Source of the DNA: Lachnospiraceae bacterium
Lineage (GTDB): Bacteria; Bacillota; Clostridia; Lachnospirales; Lachnospiraceae
Direction of reading: 5' to 3'
Assembly (NCBI GenBank): GCA_017511045.1
Contig: JAFWLM010000036.1
Coordinates: 1 to 59,339 of the forward strand
DNA length: 59,339 nt
The translations under genes and the position numbers were made by a program. Every line of letters starts with the position of its first letter. Position 1 is the stretch's first letter. Below are positions 34,201 to 42,389 of the stretch, piece by piece. The notes beneath the pieces are model-generated. The model searched no databases. It worked only from the letters and a program-made list of their open reading frames with translations, and was not told the DNA's origin.

Positions 34201-36003
34201 TCAGGAAATACTTAACTCTTCCAGTTTTTCCTTCGTCGGTTCGCCTTCCTCGTTCCAGCCGCGTGCTGCATAGTATTCTTTCAGCATCGTCTGGAGCTGG
34301 TTCACCTTTCCTGCCGCCGGTCCCGTTGGAAGCTCTTCTCTTAAGAGACGCGGAGGCAACGTATCTTTTTCAACACCTGCCGCAATATTAAACTGCTTCT
34401 CCAGGTTCCAGACCCTTTCTCCTTTCAGCAGAATCTCCTCATCCGATTCATCACTGCCGACAGCGGTCCGATACATTCCCGCAATTTCCGGAAGTCCGAT
34501 GCCGAATGTTGTAAACAGACAGATACCGGTGGAGTCGCAAAGTGCGGTCAGATCCTGGAACAGTTTCAGCGTTGCAGGTTTGTCTTTTGTCTCCAGCGGA
34601 TCAAGCTGCATTGGAATACCCAAAACCTCCGGGGAGATCATGTATCCGCGGACATGGCAGCCACCGCGGTTGGATGTTGCATATTCCAGACCAATTCCCT
34701 GGATCGCACGTCCGTCATAAGCCGGCATCTCCTGCTTCTTAACTGACATGGAGAGTTCCGGATGGCCATATTTTTCTGCAAGACGATACGAGCCGAGGCC
34801 TAAGACCTTTCCAAAGCCCTCACCCTTACAGGTCATCTCGCAGGCTTTCACCATTGCTTCCGCATCACCAAACCGGAGCGGGAAGCCGATATCTTCTTCC
34901 GGAAGATAACCTTTTTCATATAATTCCATTGCACAAGCGATCGTACATCCCATGGTGATCGGGTCGATGCCGTACTGGTTGCAGAGGAAGTTTGCGTTAC
35001 ATACAGCACCAAGATCATCAATTCCGCAGTCTGCACCAAAGGACCATCCTGCTTCATACTCCGGTCCCTCCCCTTTGGATTTGAACGCCCCTTCTTTGAT
35101 CTCCGCGACACGTCCGCAGCCGATGGAGCATCCGAAGCATCCTTTGTTCTTCAGAAGATGTTTCGCAGCCAGTTCCTCTCCGGAAATCTTGTCCGCGGTT
35201 TCGAACAGCGAACCTGCACTTCCGTTATTAACCGGAAGACCTCCGACGCCATTGACGATATTGACAAGGATCATGGTTCCGTAAGCAGAAAGGCCTGCTC
35301 CGGTAACCGGATGAGCTGCCAGTTTATCTCTTGCGTCCGTGCACTCTTTAAAGAATTCCTGGGGTTTTGCGACACCAATGGAACCGGTTCCCTTGACCGC
35401 GATCGCTTTCAGTTTCTTTGTTCCCATTACGGTTCCTATACCTCCGCGGCCAGCTGCACGATGTTTATCATTCATGACACCTGCAAAAAGGCATCCATTT
35501 TCTGCAGCTGCGGAAATGCAGGCAATCCGGAAGTTCTCACCGCACTCTTGGTTCAGCAGATCCGTTGTCTCAAAGACATCCTTTCCCCAAAGATGAGAAG
35601 CATCACGAAGTTCTACCTTGTCGTCACTGATATAAAGGTAGACTGGTTTTTCAGAAGCATTTTCAAAGATAATGCCATCGTATCCGGCATATTTCAGTTC
35701 CGGCCCGAAATGTCCACCGGAGTTTGCCGCTCCGATCGTTCCCGTAAGCGGAGACTTTGCGACCGCATTATATCGTCCGGAAGAGGTAGCACAAGTACCC
35801 GTTAACGGGCCTGTCATCAGAATCAGTTTATTTTCCGGGCTGAGCGGATCCACTTTAGGATCGCACTCATCACAGTAGTATTTGGTTCCCAGTCCTCTTG
35901 CTCCGACATATTCGTCCGCATTTTTCATATTCAGAGGCTCTTTTTTGATCGTTCCTGCCTGAAGGTCGACCCTCAAGATCTTTCCGACATATCCTTTGTT
36001 CAT
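34201..36003 (-). CDS. Tungsten aldehyde oxidoreductase 2, WorL-like catalytic subunit
   Basis: The 600-residue AOR-family enzyme has LMTGPLTGTCATSSGRYNAV for pterin binding, GRGGIGTVMGTKKLKA, and [4Fe-4S] ligands C289, C292 and C296 (GCFGCSIGCGR) plus a Cys in STGICLFTTF. It differs from AOR1 in sequence and partners: it overlaps a four-cluster ferredoxin gene by four bases upstream and is followed by carrier and NuoE/F/G-like genes. This matches the five-subunit bifurcating tungsten oxidoreductase type (WorABCSL) described for Acetomicrobium and gut bacteria. The aldehyde substrate is unknown. Confidence 0.9.
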   Translation of the reverse strand: MNKGYVGKILRVDLQAGTIKKEPLNMKNADEYVGARGLGTKYYCDECDPKVDPLSPENKLILMTGPLTGTCATSSGRYNAVAKSPLTGTIGAANSGGHFGPELKYAGYDGIIFENASEKPVYLYISDDKVELRDASHLWGKDVFETTDLLNQECGENFRIACISAAAENGCLFAGVMNDKHRAAGRGGIGTVMGTKKLKAIAVKGTGSIGVAKPQEFFKECTDARDKLAAHPVTGAGLSAYGTMILVNIVNGVGGLPVNNGSAGSLFETADKISGEELAAKHLLKNKGCFGCSIGCGRVAEIKEGAFKSKGEGPEYEAGWSFGADCGIDDLGAVCNANFLCNQYGIDPITMGCTIACAMELYEKGYLPEEDIGFPLRFGDAEAMVKACEMTCKGEGFGKVLGLGSYRLAEKYGHPELSMSVKKQEMPAYDGRAIQGIGLEYATSNRGGCHVRGYMISPEVLGIPMQLDPLETKDKPATLKLFQDLTALCDSTGICLFTTFGIGLPEIAGMYRTAVGSDESDEEILLKGERVWNLEKQFNIAAGVEKDTLPPRLLREELPTGPAAGKVNQLQTMLKEYYAARGWNEEGEPTKEKLEELSIS

Positions 36004-36482
36004 GACTGCACCTCCCCTGCTAATACATCGCGATACTTCTCGCCGACGAGTTTTCTCTTATCCGGCAGGGTATCCGTCTCTTCAAATACGATCGCATGAC
36101 CCGGACAGTATCTTGCGCATTTCGGCTCACCGCCGCAAAGATCGCATTTAAAGACTCTGCGCGCTTCCGGATGGAAGGAAATATTTCCAAGAGGACATGC
36201 ATTCATACACATCTTACATCCGATACATTTGCTGTAATTCATGACAACAGCCCCGTTCTCATCACGGCTGATAGCCTTAACCGGACAGACTTCCATGCAG
36301 GAAGGCTCTTCACACTGAAGGCACATGACAGGAACAGCAACGGCTGCTTCTTCATATTCGAATACGGTTACGTTGGCCAGTTTCGGATTGAATTTTTCAA
36401 AATGGCCGAAGGAACATACCAGCTCACACGTACGGCAGCCGATACATTTTTCCGGTTTGATCGATAACTGTTTCATAGGCAT
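36000..36482 (-). CDS. Four-cluster ferredoxin subunit, WorS/HycB-like
   Basis: The 160-residue protein carries four sets of four Cys: CIGCRTCELVC, CLQCEEPSCMEVC, CIGCKMCMNAC and CDLCGGEPKCARYC, each a [4Fe-4S] site. It should wire the AOR2 tungsten centre to the flavin module. It is the first gene of the operon. The AGGAGGTGAC ribosome binding site is about 20 bases from the ATG, but a small GGAC-GAAA-GTCC hairpin between them could bring it to a normal distance. A second ATG two codons on (36476) is an alternative start. Confidence 0.88.
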   Translation of the reverse strand: MPMKQLSIKPEKCIGCRTCELVCSFGHFEKFNPKLANVTVFEYEEAAVAVPVMCLQCEEPSCMEVCPVKAISRDENGAVVMNYSKCIGCKMCMNACPLGNISFHPEARRVFKCDLCGGEPKCARYCPGHAIVFEETDTLPDKRKLVGEKYRDVLAGEVQS

Positions 36483-36547
36483 TTGGACTTTCGTCCTTTT
36501 GTCACCTCCTTTGATAAAACAATCGGTTTCTTCTTTATGCTGGTTTT

Positions 36548-36576
36548 ATTATAGATTTTCCGATTTTCCCGGAAAA
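36548..36576 (-). promoter_or_regulatory. Possible promoter of the WOR-like operon
   Basis: In minus reading a consensus -10 TATAAT (36548-36553) has a poor -35 (TTTTCC, 36571-36576) at 17 bases. A weak -35 fits an activator-dependent promoter, with the divergent LysR as candidate. Confidence 0.45.
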
Positions 36577-36720
36577 CGGAAGCGGGCGGATTTCATATTG
36601 CTTTTTGGAATAAGCATATCTATAATCAAGCTGTAATCAGGGACTACTATATCTCCATCGCCCTGAAGCATTGCTGTTTACAAACTGTTATACAGAGATT
36701 ACAAGGAAAAGGAACGATAG

Positions 36721-36749
36721 CTTCCATATTCCAAATTGGAATATGGAAG
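36721..36749. promoter_or_regulatory. 29-bp perfect palindrome, probable LysR operator
   Basis: CTTCCATATTCCAA and its exact complement flank one central A. The ATTCC...GGAAT core has the T-N11-A form of LysR sites. It lies 17 bases before the LysR start and overlaps its probable leader, suggesting autoregulation. A related GGAATA/TTCC motif occurs at 36600-36612 nearer the WOR promoter. Confidence 0.65.
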
Positions 36750-36765
36750 CAGAAGGGAAAACGAT

Positions 36766-37650
36766 ATGAATATCCAACAGCTTCGCTATTTCACAGCAGT
36801 CGCACAGCTTCAGAACATGTCCCGGGCAGCTGACTTTCTTCACGTCTCACAGTCTGCTCTCTCTAAACAGATCGCAAATCTGGAAACGGAACTCGGAGTT
36901 GCTCTTTTTGAACGAAGAGGTAAGAAGATCCTGCTGAATCAGGCGGGACAACGTTTTTTTGAATCCGGGAATACGATTCTCCAGGAACTGAAGGCGGCAG
37001 AAGACGACCTACGGCTGTTAGACTCCTCCAGAGACCAGCGGATCCGGATCGGAACTGAAGGAATCACGGATGATTTTCTGGACTGCCTCTCCAGATTCGC
37101 AAAGAAGTATCCGGAAGCGGAATTCATTCTAAACAACCGTATTGAATATGCGGAGCATCTGAATATCAACGACTTTGACGCCCTGATCTGTCCGGATGAA
37201 CTCCGATACGAAAAACTCAGCGGTTTCCCCTTATTTGAAGAAAAGTATTTTTTTGCAACAAACACGAAAAGTCCTCTGTCTTCGGAATCGGTCTTTTCGC
37301 CGGAAATGCTGAAAGAGTCACCCGTGATCTTTATGCGCGGGAATGCGTTCTCACCTGAGTTTCCTTTCCGGGTCTGTAATACCCTTGCATTTCAGATGGG
37401 CACAGTTTATTTTACAGATACAAGAGGAACTCACCACCGTTTTATTTCGCAAGGGATTGCCTCGGGCTTTGTTCCGACATCCGAATCAGACTTTTACCGT
37501 TCCGATAAAAACATTCGGCTGCTTCGTATTATGGACAGCCGTTTCACCCGCTCCATGAAGATCTGCTTTTTAAGAGAAAAACATCTGTCCGAACTCGGAA
37601 TTGAATTCCGTCAATTTGTCATGGATTATTACCAGCTCGAAAAGAACTGA
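36766..37650 (+). CDS. LysR-family regulator, divergent from the WOR-like operon
   Basis: The start at 36766 begins MNIQQLRYFTAVAQLQNMSR, a standard LysR N-terminus, after AAGGGAAAAC. The winged helix HTH (AADFLHVSQSALSKQIANLE) is followed by an effector-binding region of about 200 residues. Position suggests it controls the divergent aldehyde oxidoreductase operon, possibly in response to an aldehyde or acid; the ligand is not known. The MoeB-like gene follows on the same strand after about 30 bases. Confidence 0.88.
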   Translation: MNIQQLRYFTAVAQLQNMSRAADFLHVSQSALSKQIANLETELGVALFERRGKKILLNQAGQRFFESGNTILQELKAAEDDLRLLDSSRDQRIRIGTEGITDDFLDCLSRFAKKYPEAEFILNNRIEYAEHLNINDFDALICPDELRYEKLSGFPLFEEKYFFATNTKSPLSSESVFSPEMLKESPVIFMRGNAFSPEFPFRVCNTLAFQMGTVYFTDTRGTHHRFISQGIASGFVPTSESDFYRSDKNIRLLRIMDSRFTRSMKICFLREKHLSELGIEFRQFVMDYYQLEKN

Positions 37651-37683
37651 ACGGATAGTCCGAAAGAAGAAATGGAGAAAAAA

Positions 37684-38442
37684 ATGGATCGATATGCAAG
37701 ACAGACTAATTACAGAAATCTTGGAGAAGAAGGTCAGAAAAAACTTCTTTCATCACGTGTTGCCGTTGTTGGGGCCGGAGCACTCGGATGTGTCAGTTCA
37801 AATGAACTGGTCCGTGCAGGTGTCGGCTTCGTCAGGATCATCGATGGAGACACTGTAGATATCACAAATCTACACAGACAGATCCTGTATACAGAAAAGG
37901 ATGTTGCAGATGGAAATCCAAAAGTCTTTGTCGCCGCGAAATTTCTGCGGGAGGCGAACTCCGATGTGACGGTTGACGCAGTTGCGGAAAAGCTGGTACC
38001 GGAGAATGCAGAAGATCTGCTCAGTGATGTTGATCTTGTAATCGATGCCACTGACAGCATGGATGCACGCTATCTAATCAATGAATACTGCATCGAACAT
38101 AAAAAGCCATGGATCTACGGAGGTGCAATAGCTGCGGAGGGAATGACCGCTGTCTTTCTGCCTGATGGACCATGTTTTTCCTGCTTTACCGGCGCTGTTC
38201 AGAAAGAGAAAGATGCACCGGACCGTTCCTGTCGGAGTTTTGGTGTGTTAAATACGCTTACAGCAATCGTCTCCTCACTCGAAGTAATGGAAGCCATCAA
38301 GATCCTTACCGGTGCAGATACCGTTCGCAGAGATATGCTCTTCTTTGAGATCTGGGATAACGAATGTGAACTTCTTCCAATGGAGAAAAATCCGGATTGT
38401 CCGATTTGTGGAAAACATGAGTATCGGTATCTGAAAAAATAA
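37684..38442 (+). CDS. MoeB/ThiF-type adenylyltransferase
   Basis: The start at 37684 follows GGAG at good spacing; an ATG four codons earlier is possible. The ~252-residue E1-like enzyme has the ATP loop VAVVGAGALGCVSSNELVRAG, the Arg finger/LHRQ segment (ITNLHRQILY), and paired Cys for zinc (CFSCF and CPICG). It activates the C-terminal Gly of MoaD/ThiS-like carriers by adenylation. As it sits beside two AOR operons that each have such a carrier, it is the likely activator of one or both. A role as general MoeB or ThiF cannot be excluded. Confidence 0.82.
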   Translation: MDRYARQTNYRNLGEEGQKKLLSSRVAVVGAGALGCVSSNELVRAGVGFVRIIDGDTVDITNLHRQILYTEKDVADGNPKVFVAAKFLREANSDVTVDAVAEKLVPENAEDLLSDVDLVIDATDSMDARYLINEYCIEHKKPWIYGGAIAAEGMTAVFLPDGPCFSCFTGAVQKEKDAPDRSCRSFGVLNTLTAIVSSLEVMEAIKILTGADTVRRDMLFFEIWDNECELLPMEKNPDCPICGKHEYRYLKK

Positions 38443-38545
38443 TCTGTTAATCATTTATTCTTTTTTAGGTTTCGCTTAAGGTTCTCTATTTATACTGTTG
38501 ACACAGTAAAGAACAGAAGGAATGATTTACTGAACCCAAAACAGG

Positions 38546-38569
38546 AATGATTGTTTTGAACCAATCATT
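38546..38569. other. 8-bp hairpin next to the lipoprotein ribosome binding site
   Basis: AATGATTG and CAATCATT form a perfect stem with an eight-base loop, ending two bases before AAAGAGGTGAC. It could act in mRNA stability or translation control, or as a regulator site. The rest of 38443-38545 holds only a weak TATACT and a TTAAGGTT motif. Confidence 0.45.
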
Positions 38570-38586
38570 GAAAGAGGTGACTTCAA

Positions 38587-39891
38587 ATGAAAACGAAAAA
38601 AAGAACAATAATATTAGCGGCAGTGCTCTCCCTCTCGCTGGCTGCAGTGCTGGCAGGCTGCGGCGCAAAAGATGCAGCAACACAGCTTAGCAGCACCGCT
38701 GCCGAAACAGCAACGATTGCAGCATCCGATGTGGTTTCGACAAGCGCAAATACAACAAGCGGTGGAGCAATTGATACAACGGATCTTTTTACAGAGCGCG
38801 ACCTGGAGCAGACTGCAGATCTTACGGACGCAACTTACTATACGGTAAGTGACGGACAAACCATCAGCATCATAACTGAAGGGGTCTATGTGATTTCCGG
38901 AACTGCTTCTAACGCACAGATCACTGTCGAGGCCGGAGACGAAGACAAGGTCCAACTCGTTTTAGACGGTGTCTCTATTACAAATGACTCTACTCCCGCG
39001 ATTTATTTCAAGAATGCTGATAAGGTCTTTGTAACAACAACAGAAGGCTCTTCCAACAGCCTTTCTGTAAGCGGAACCTTCACGGCAGACGGTGATACAA
39101 ATACAGACGGAGTCATCTTCTCCAAAGACGATCTGGTACTGAACGGACTCGGAACACTGAATATCAGTTCTTCTGATAACGCAGTGGTATCCAAAGATGA
39201 TCTGAAAGTGACCGGCGGCACCTATGAGATCTCCTGCAGCGGAACGGCTTTCGAGGCAAACGATTCCATTGCAGTTGCAGACGGAACATTCAGTATCTCA
39301 AACTGCAATGACGGACTTCATGCAGAAAATGATGAAGATGATTCAGTAGGCTATGTTTATATCTGTGGCGGCAGCTTTAATATTTCGGCAGCTGATGACG
39401 GAATTCACGCAACTACGATCTTCCAGATGGATGACGGCGATATAACGATCTCCGCAGCGGAAGCAATCGAAGGTACCTGGGTGCAGTTTAACGGCGGAAC
39501 AGTCGATATTGAGGCAAGTGATGATGGGATCAATGCATCAAGTAAGTCCTCTGCATACAGCATTTGCGCAGAGTTTAACGGCGGTAATATTACGATCAAT
39601 ATGGGTGCAGGCGATACCGATGCGATCGACTCCAACGGAGATCTGATCATCAACGGTGGAACGATCACGATCAATGCGCAGTCTCCATTCGACTATGACG
39701 GTACTGCACAGAAGAACGGCGGAACACTGATTATCAACGGAACTGAGACCGACTCCATCACCAATCAGATGATGGGCGGCGGTCCGATGGGCGGAATGCC
39801 CGGTAGTGATACGGGCGGCCAGCAAGGAGGCTTTGATGGCGGCCAGATGGGCGGAGGCCCGCAGGGCGGCATGGGAGGCCCCGGAAGATAA
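38587..39891 (+). CDS. Carbohydrate-binding beta-helix lipoprotein, Cthe_2159-like
   Basis: The 434-residue protein has a lipobox (AAVLAGC) after a 24-residue signal. The body is rich in Asp, Gly, Thr and Ile in repeating stretches (GDTNTDGVIFSKDDLVLNG, DNAVVSKDDLKVTGG, DDGIHATTIFQMDDGDITIS) typical of a right-handed beta-helix, as in the DUF4353 family with Clostridium thermocellum Cthe_2159, which binds cellulose and polygalacturonate. The last 45 residues are a Gly/Met/Gln-rich low-complexity tail. It is anchored to the outer face of the membrane. The ligand is not known. Confidence 0.8.
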   Translation: MKTKKRTIILAAVLSLSLAAVLAGCGAKDAATQLSSTAAETATIAASDVVSTSANTTSGGAIDTTDLFTERDLEQTADLTDATYYTVSDGQTISIITEGVYVISGTASNAQITVEAGDEDKVQLVLDGVSITNDSTPAIYFKNADKVFVTTTEGSSNSLSVSGTFTADGDTNTDGVIFSKDDLVLNGLGTLNISSSDNAVVSKDDLKVTGGTYEISCSGTAFEANDSIAVADGTFSISNCNDGLHAENDEDDSVGYVYICGGSFNISAADDGIHATTIFQMDDGDITISAAEAIEGTWVQFNGGTVDIEASDDGINASSKSSAYSICAEFNGGNITINMGAGDTDAIDSNGDLIINGGTITINAQSPFDYDGTAQKNGGTLIINGTETDSITNQMMGGGPMGGMPGSDTGGQQGGFDGGQMGGGPQGGMGGPGR

Positions 39892-39930
39892 AAGAAGGTA
39901 ACAATAAACAGAACTGTGTTTTTTTAAAAC

Positions 39931-39985
39931 ATCCCGAAACGAGATTCTGCACATACCGTGCGTGATCCGTTTCGGGATTGTTTTT
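39931..39985 (+). terminator. Terminator after the beta-helix lipoprotein
   Basis: ATCCCGAAACG and CGTTTCGGGAT form an 11-bp outer stem enclosing a smaller hairpin, followed by TGTTTTTA. It ends the plus-strand transcript before the convergent aminotransferase gene. Confidence 0.85.
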
Positions 39986-40027
39986 ATCTTTATTATTTAA
40001 TAAATCGCGTTCTTAGACTTTCAGATA

Positions 40028-41227
40028 TTAAGTCAGGCTTTCACAATATTCTTTGATGCGCTCCATGCCAGTCTCGATCTCTTCCATGCTGACAGAATAG
40101 GAAATCCTGAAGTGATCATCGAAACCAAAATCTTCGCAAGGAATGACTGCGACAGAGTATTCTTCCAGCAGGATCCTTGCAAAATCAGCAGCTGCATTGA
40201 TCTGCTGTCCTTTATATTCTTTTCCCAGAAAATCTGAAATATCAACGAAGACATAGAATGCGCCCTGCGGTTCGATACAGGAAAGACCCGGGACCTCTTG
40301 GATCCTGCTGCAGAGATATTTTCTTCGTTTGTTATACGCAGTCTTCATAAGCTCAACTTCCGACTGATCACCCGTGAGCGCTTCAATAGAAGCGATCTGG
40401 GCAATCGTATTCGGATTTGAGGTCTGCTGCGACTGAATGCTTCCCATCAGTTTTGCAATTTCAAGAGAAGAGCCTGTGTAACCAATCCTCCAGCCTGTCA
40501 TAGAATATCCCTTGGAAAGTCCACTGACTGTGATCGTGCGTTTATAGATCTCGTCATTCAGAGAAGCGATGCTGATATGTTCTGCTCCTTCATAGCAAAG
40601 ATATTCATAGACCTCATCTGCTACAACATAAATATCATGTGCAACGGCGATTTTCGCGATCTCCTCCAGTTCTTTTCTGGTATAAACCATTCCTGTCGGA
40701 TTATTCGGCGAATTCAGGACCAGCGCTTTTGTCTTCTTTGTGCAGACAGTTTCGAATTCCTCTGCAGTCAGTTTATATGCATTTTCTTTTTTCGTTGTGA
40801 CGATGACCGGAACACCTCCGGCAAGCTTCGCACTTTCGGAATAGGTCACCCAGTAGGGCGCAGGAATGATCACCTCATCGCTCTCGTTTAAGATCGCTGT
40901 AAAAACATTGGATAGAGAATGCTTTCCGCCATTGCTGATCACGATCTGCTCCGGTTCATATTTCAGATGATTGAAAGATAAAAACTTTCCGGCAACCGCC
41001 TGTTTCAGTTCCATAAGACCTGAGGCTGCCGTATATTTTGTCAGGCCGTCATCGATAGCCTTTTTTGCTGCCTCACTGATATGCTCCGGCGTGCGGGAAT
41101 CCGGCTCACCGGCAGAAAAGCTGATGATATCTTTTCCTTCTGCTTTCATCTGCTTTGCCAGTTCCGTGATCGCCATGGTCGATGACGGTTTGATCTTCAA
41201 TGCTTTTTGAGATAATTCTAATGACAT
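40028..41227 (-). CDS. Aspartate/aromatic aminotransferase, class I
   Basis: The 399-residue PLP enzyme has the Schiff-base Lys in VSGLSKGYSMTGWRIGY, the substrate Arg in FRISYSVS near the C-terminus, and NSPNNPTGMVYTR. It fits the Ib aspartate aminotransferase subgroup (AspB). It moves amino groups between aspartate or aromatic amino acids and 2-oxoglutarate. AAAGGGGATAGG precedes the start. Confidence 0.88.
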   Translation of the reverse strand: MSLELSQKALKIKPSSTMAITELAKQMKAEGKDIISFSAGEPDSRTPEHISEAAKKAIDDGLTKYTAASGLMELKQAVAGKFLSFNHLKYEPEQIVISNGGKHSLSNVFTAILNESDEVIIPAPYWVTYSESAKLAGGVPVIVTTKKENAYKLTAEEFETVCTKKTKALVLNSPNNPTGMVYTRKELEEIAKIAVAHDIYVVADEVYEYLCYEGAEHISIASLNDEIYKRTITVSGLSKGYSMTGWRIGYTGSSLEIAKLMGSIQSQQTSNPNTIAQIASIEALTGDQSEVELMKTAYNKRRKYLCSRIQEVPGLSCIEPQGAFYVFVDISDFLGKEYKGQQINAAADFARILLEEYSVAVIPCEDFGFDDHFRISYSVSMEEIETGMERIKEYCESLT

Positions 41228-41263
41228 GTTTTCCTATCCCCTTTTTTCAGGATGATGTCAAAC

Positions 41264-42268
41264 TCAATCATCAAGTTTGATATCTTTAAGCAGGGCTGCA
41301 AACGGATTATTCGGAACATACTCAGATTTATATTCCGTTGCTTCCTCATTCAGTTCCTCTTCTTCTGCTTCCTTTGCAGCTTTCATGGACAGACTTATCT
41401 TTCCGTTTTCCACTTTGATGATCGTAACATGAACTTTCTGTCCAACTTTAAGTACAGCTTTCGGATGTGCGATCCTCTTTTCGCTGATCTCCGAGATATG
41501 AAGAAGACCTGAAAGATCATTCCCGATATCGACAAAAGCACCGTAGTCCATAATCTTTTCAACAGTACCTTCCAAAACACTGCCGACAGAAAGCGACTTC
41601 GTTTTCTTCAGTTTCTCCTCTGCAGCTGCTTCCACTAACAGTTCTTTCGCGGAAAGGATCAGTTTTTTTCTGTCTTTATCAACTTCAGTGATCTGTACAC
41701 GAATCTTTTTCCCGAGATACGGATTGACATCTTCCACATATTTCAGGTCCAGTTTTGAAGCCGGGATAAACCCGCGGATGCCCTCCACATAAAAGACAGC
41801 TCCGGAGTTTGTAACACCGGAGACAGTACCTTCGATGATCGTCTCTTCCTCTTTCATCTGCTCCAGTTTTTCCCAGGAGAACTCTTTATCTGCTTCCTTT
41901 TTGGAAAGAATGATATTTCCTGCCCCGTCATCTGCCTGCTGGACGACAGCCTTAAACTGATCACCGATCTGCACATCCGTAAATACGCTGAACAGAGGAT
42001 CTGCGCTCATCTCCTCCGGAGGGATCTTTCCCGGTGCATAATAATCGAGATCCACGCTGACTGCTGTCTCATCAACCGCAACAACGGTACACTCCATAAC
42101 ATCACCCGGATAGATCTTCTGAAGTGATGCTTCTATTTCTTCTGTAAAATCATCCATAGACTCGATGACTTCAGGTTCCTTTCCTTCCTGCTCTTTCGCT
42201 TTTGTTTCTTCTTCAGCAGTTTCCTTTTCCGGCAGTTCTGTTCCCATTGTTTCAAATTCTTCGCTCAT
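41264..42268 (-). CDS. S1-domain RNA-binding protein, RpsA-like
   Basis: The start at 42268 has ATGGAGGT upstream and gives 334 residues. Three S1 domains are visible: GDVMECTVVAVDETAVSVDL, IIEGTVSGVTNSGAVFYVEG and GSVLEGTVEKIMDYGAFVDI. An acidic N-terminal 50 residues precede them. It is similar to the short, four-or-fewer-domain S1-like proteins of Firmicutes, which bind mRNA or ribosomes but differ from E. coli S1. Confidence 0.85.
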   Translation of the reverse strand: MSEEFETMGTELPEKETAEEETKAKEQEGKEPEVIESMDDFTEEIEASLQKIYPGDVMECTVVAVDETAVSVDLDYYAPGKIPPEEMSADPLFSVFTDVQIGDQFKAVVQQADDGAGNIILSKKEADKEFSWEKLEQMKEEETIIEGTVSGVTNSGAVFYVEGIRGFIPASKLDLKYVEDVNPYLGKKIRVQITEVDKDRKKLILSAKELLVEAAAEEKLKKTKSLSVGSVLEGTVEKIMDYGAFVDIGNDLSGLLHISEISEKRIAHPKAVLKVGQKVHVTIIKVENGKISLSMKAAKEAEEEELNEEATEYKSEYVPNNPFAALLKDIKLDD

Positions 42269-42321
42269 TTTTTTACCTCCATTTTGCCCTATTTTAAGCC
42301 ATTGTTTTTTCTCCAGCAAGA

Positions 42322-42362
42322 TAAAAATGAAGATGGCCTCCTGATTAGGAAGCCACCTTCAT
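42322..42362 (-). terminator. Terminator of the MFS-CocE operon
   Basis: A 15-bp stem with one GU and one mismatch (ATGAAGGTGGCTTCC pairing with GGAGGCCATCTTCAT) is followed in minus reading by TTTTATC, after the hydrolase stop at 42390. Confidence 0.8.
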
Positions 42363-42389
42363 AACTGATATATGAAGAGGGGTTGTGTA

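Noticed and set aside
36594-36626. A second LysR palindrome near the WOR promoter
   Set aside because: Only a short GGAATA half-site matches; the wider palindrome is imperfect, so it is mentioned only as a possibility.
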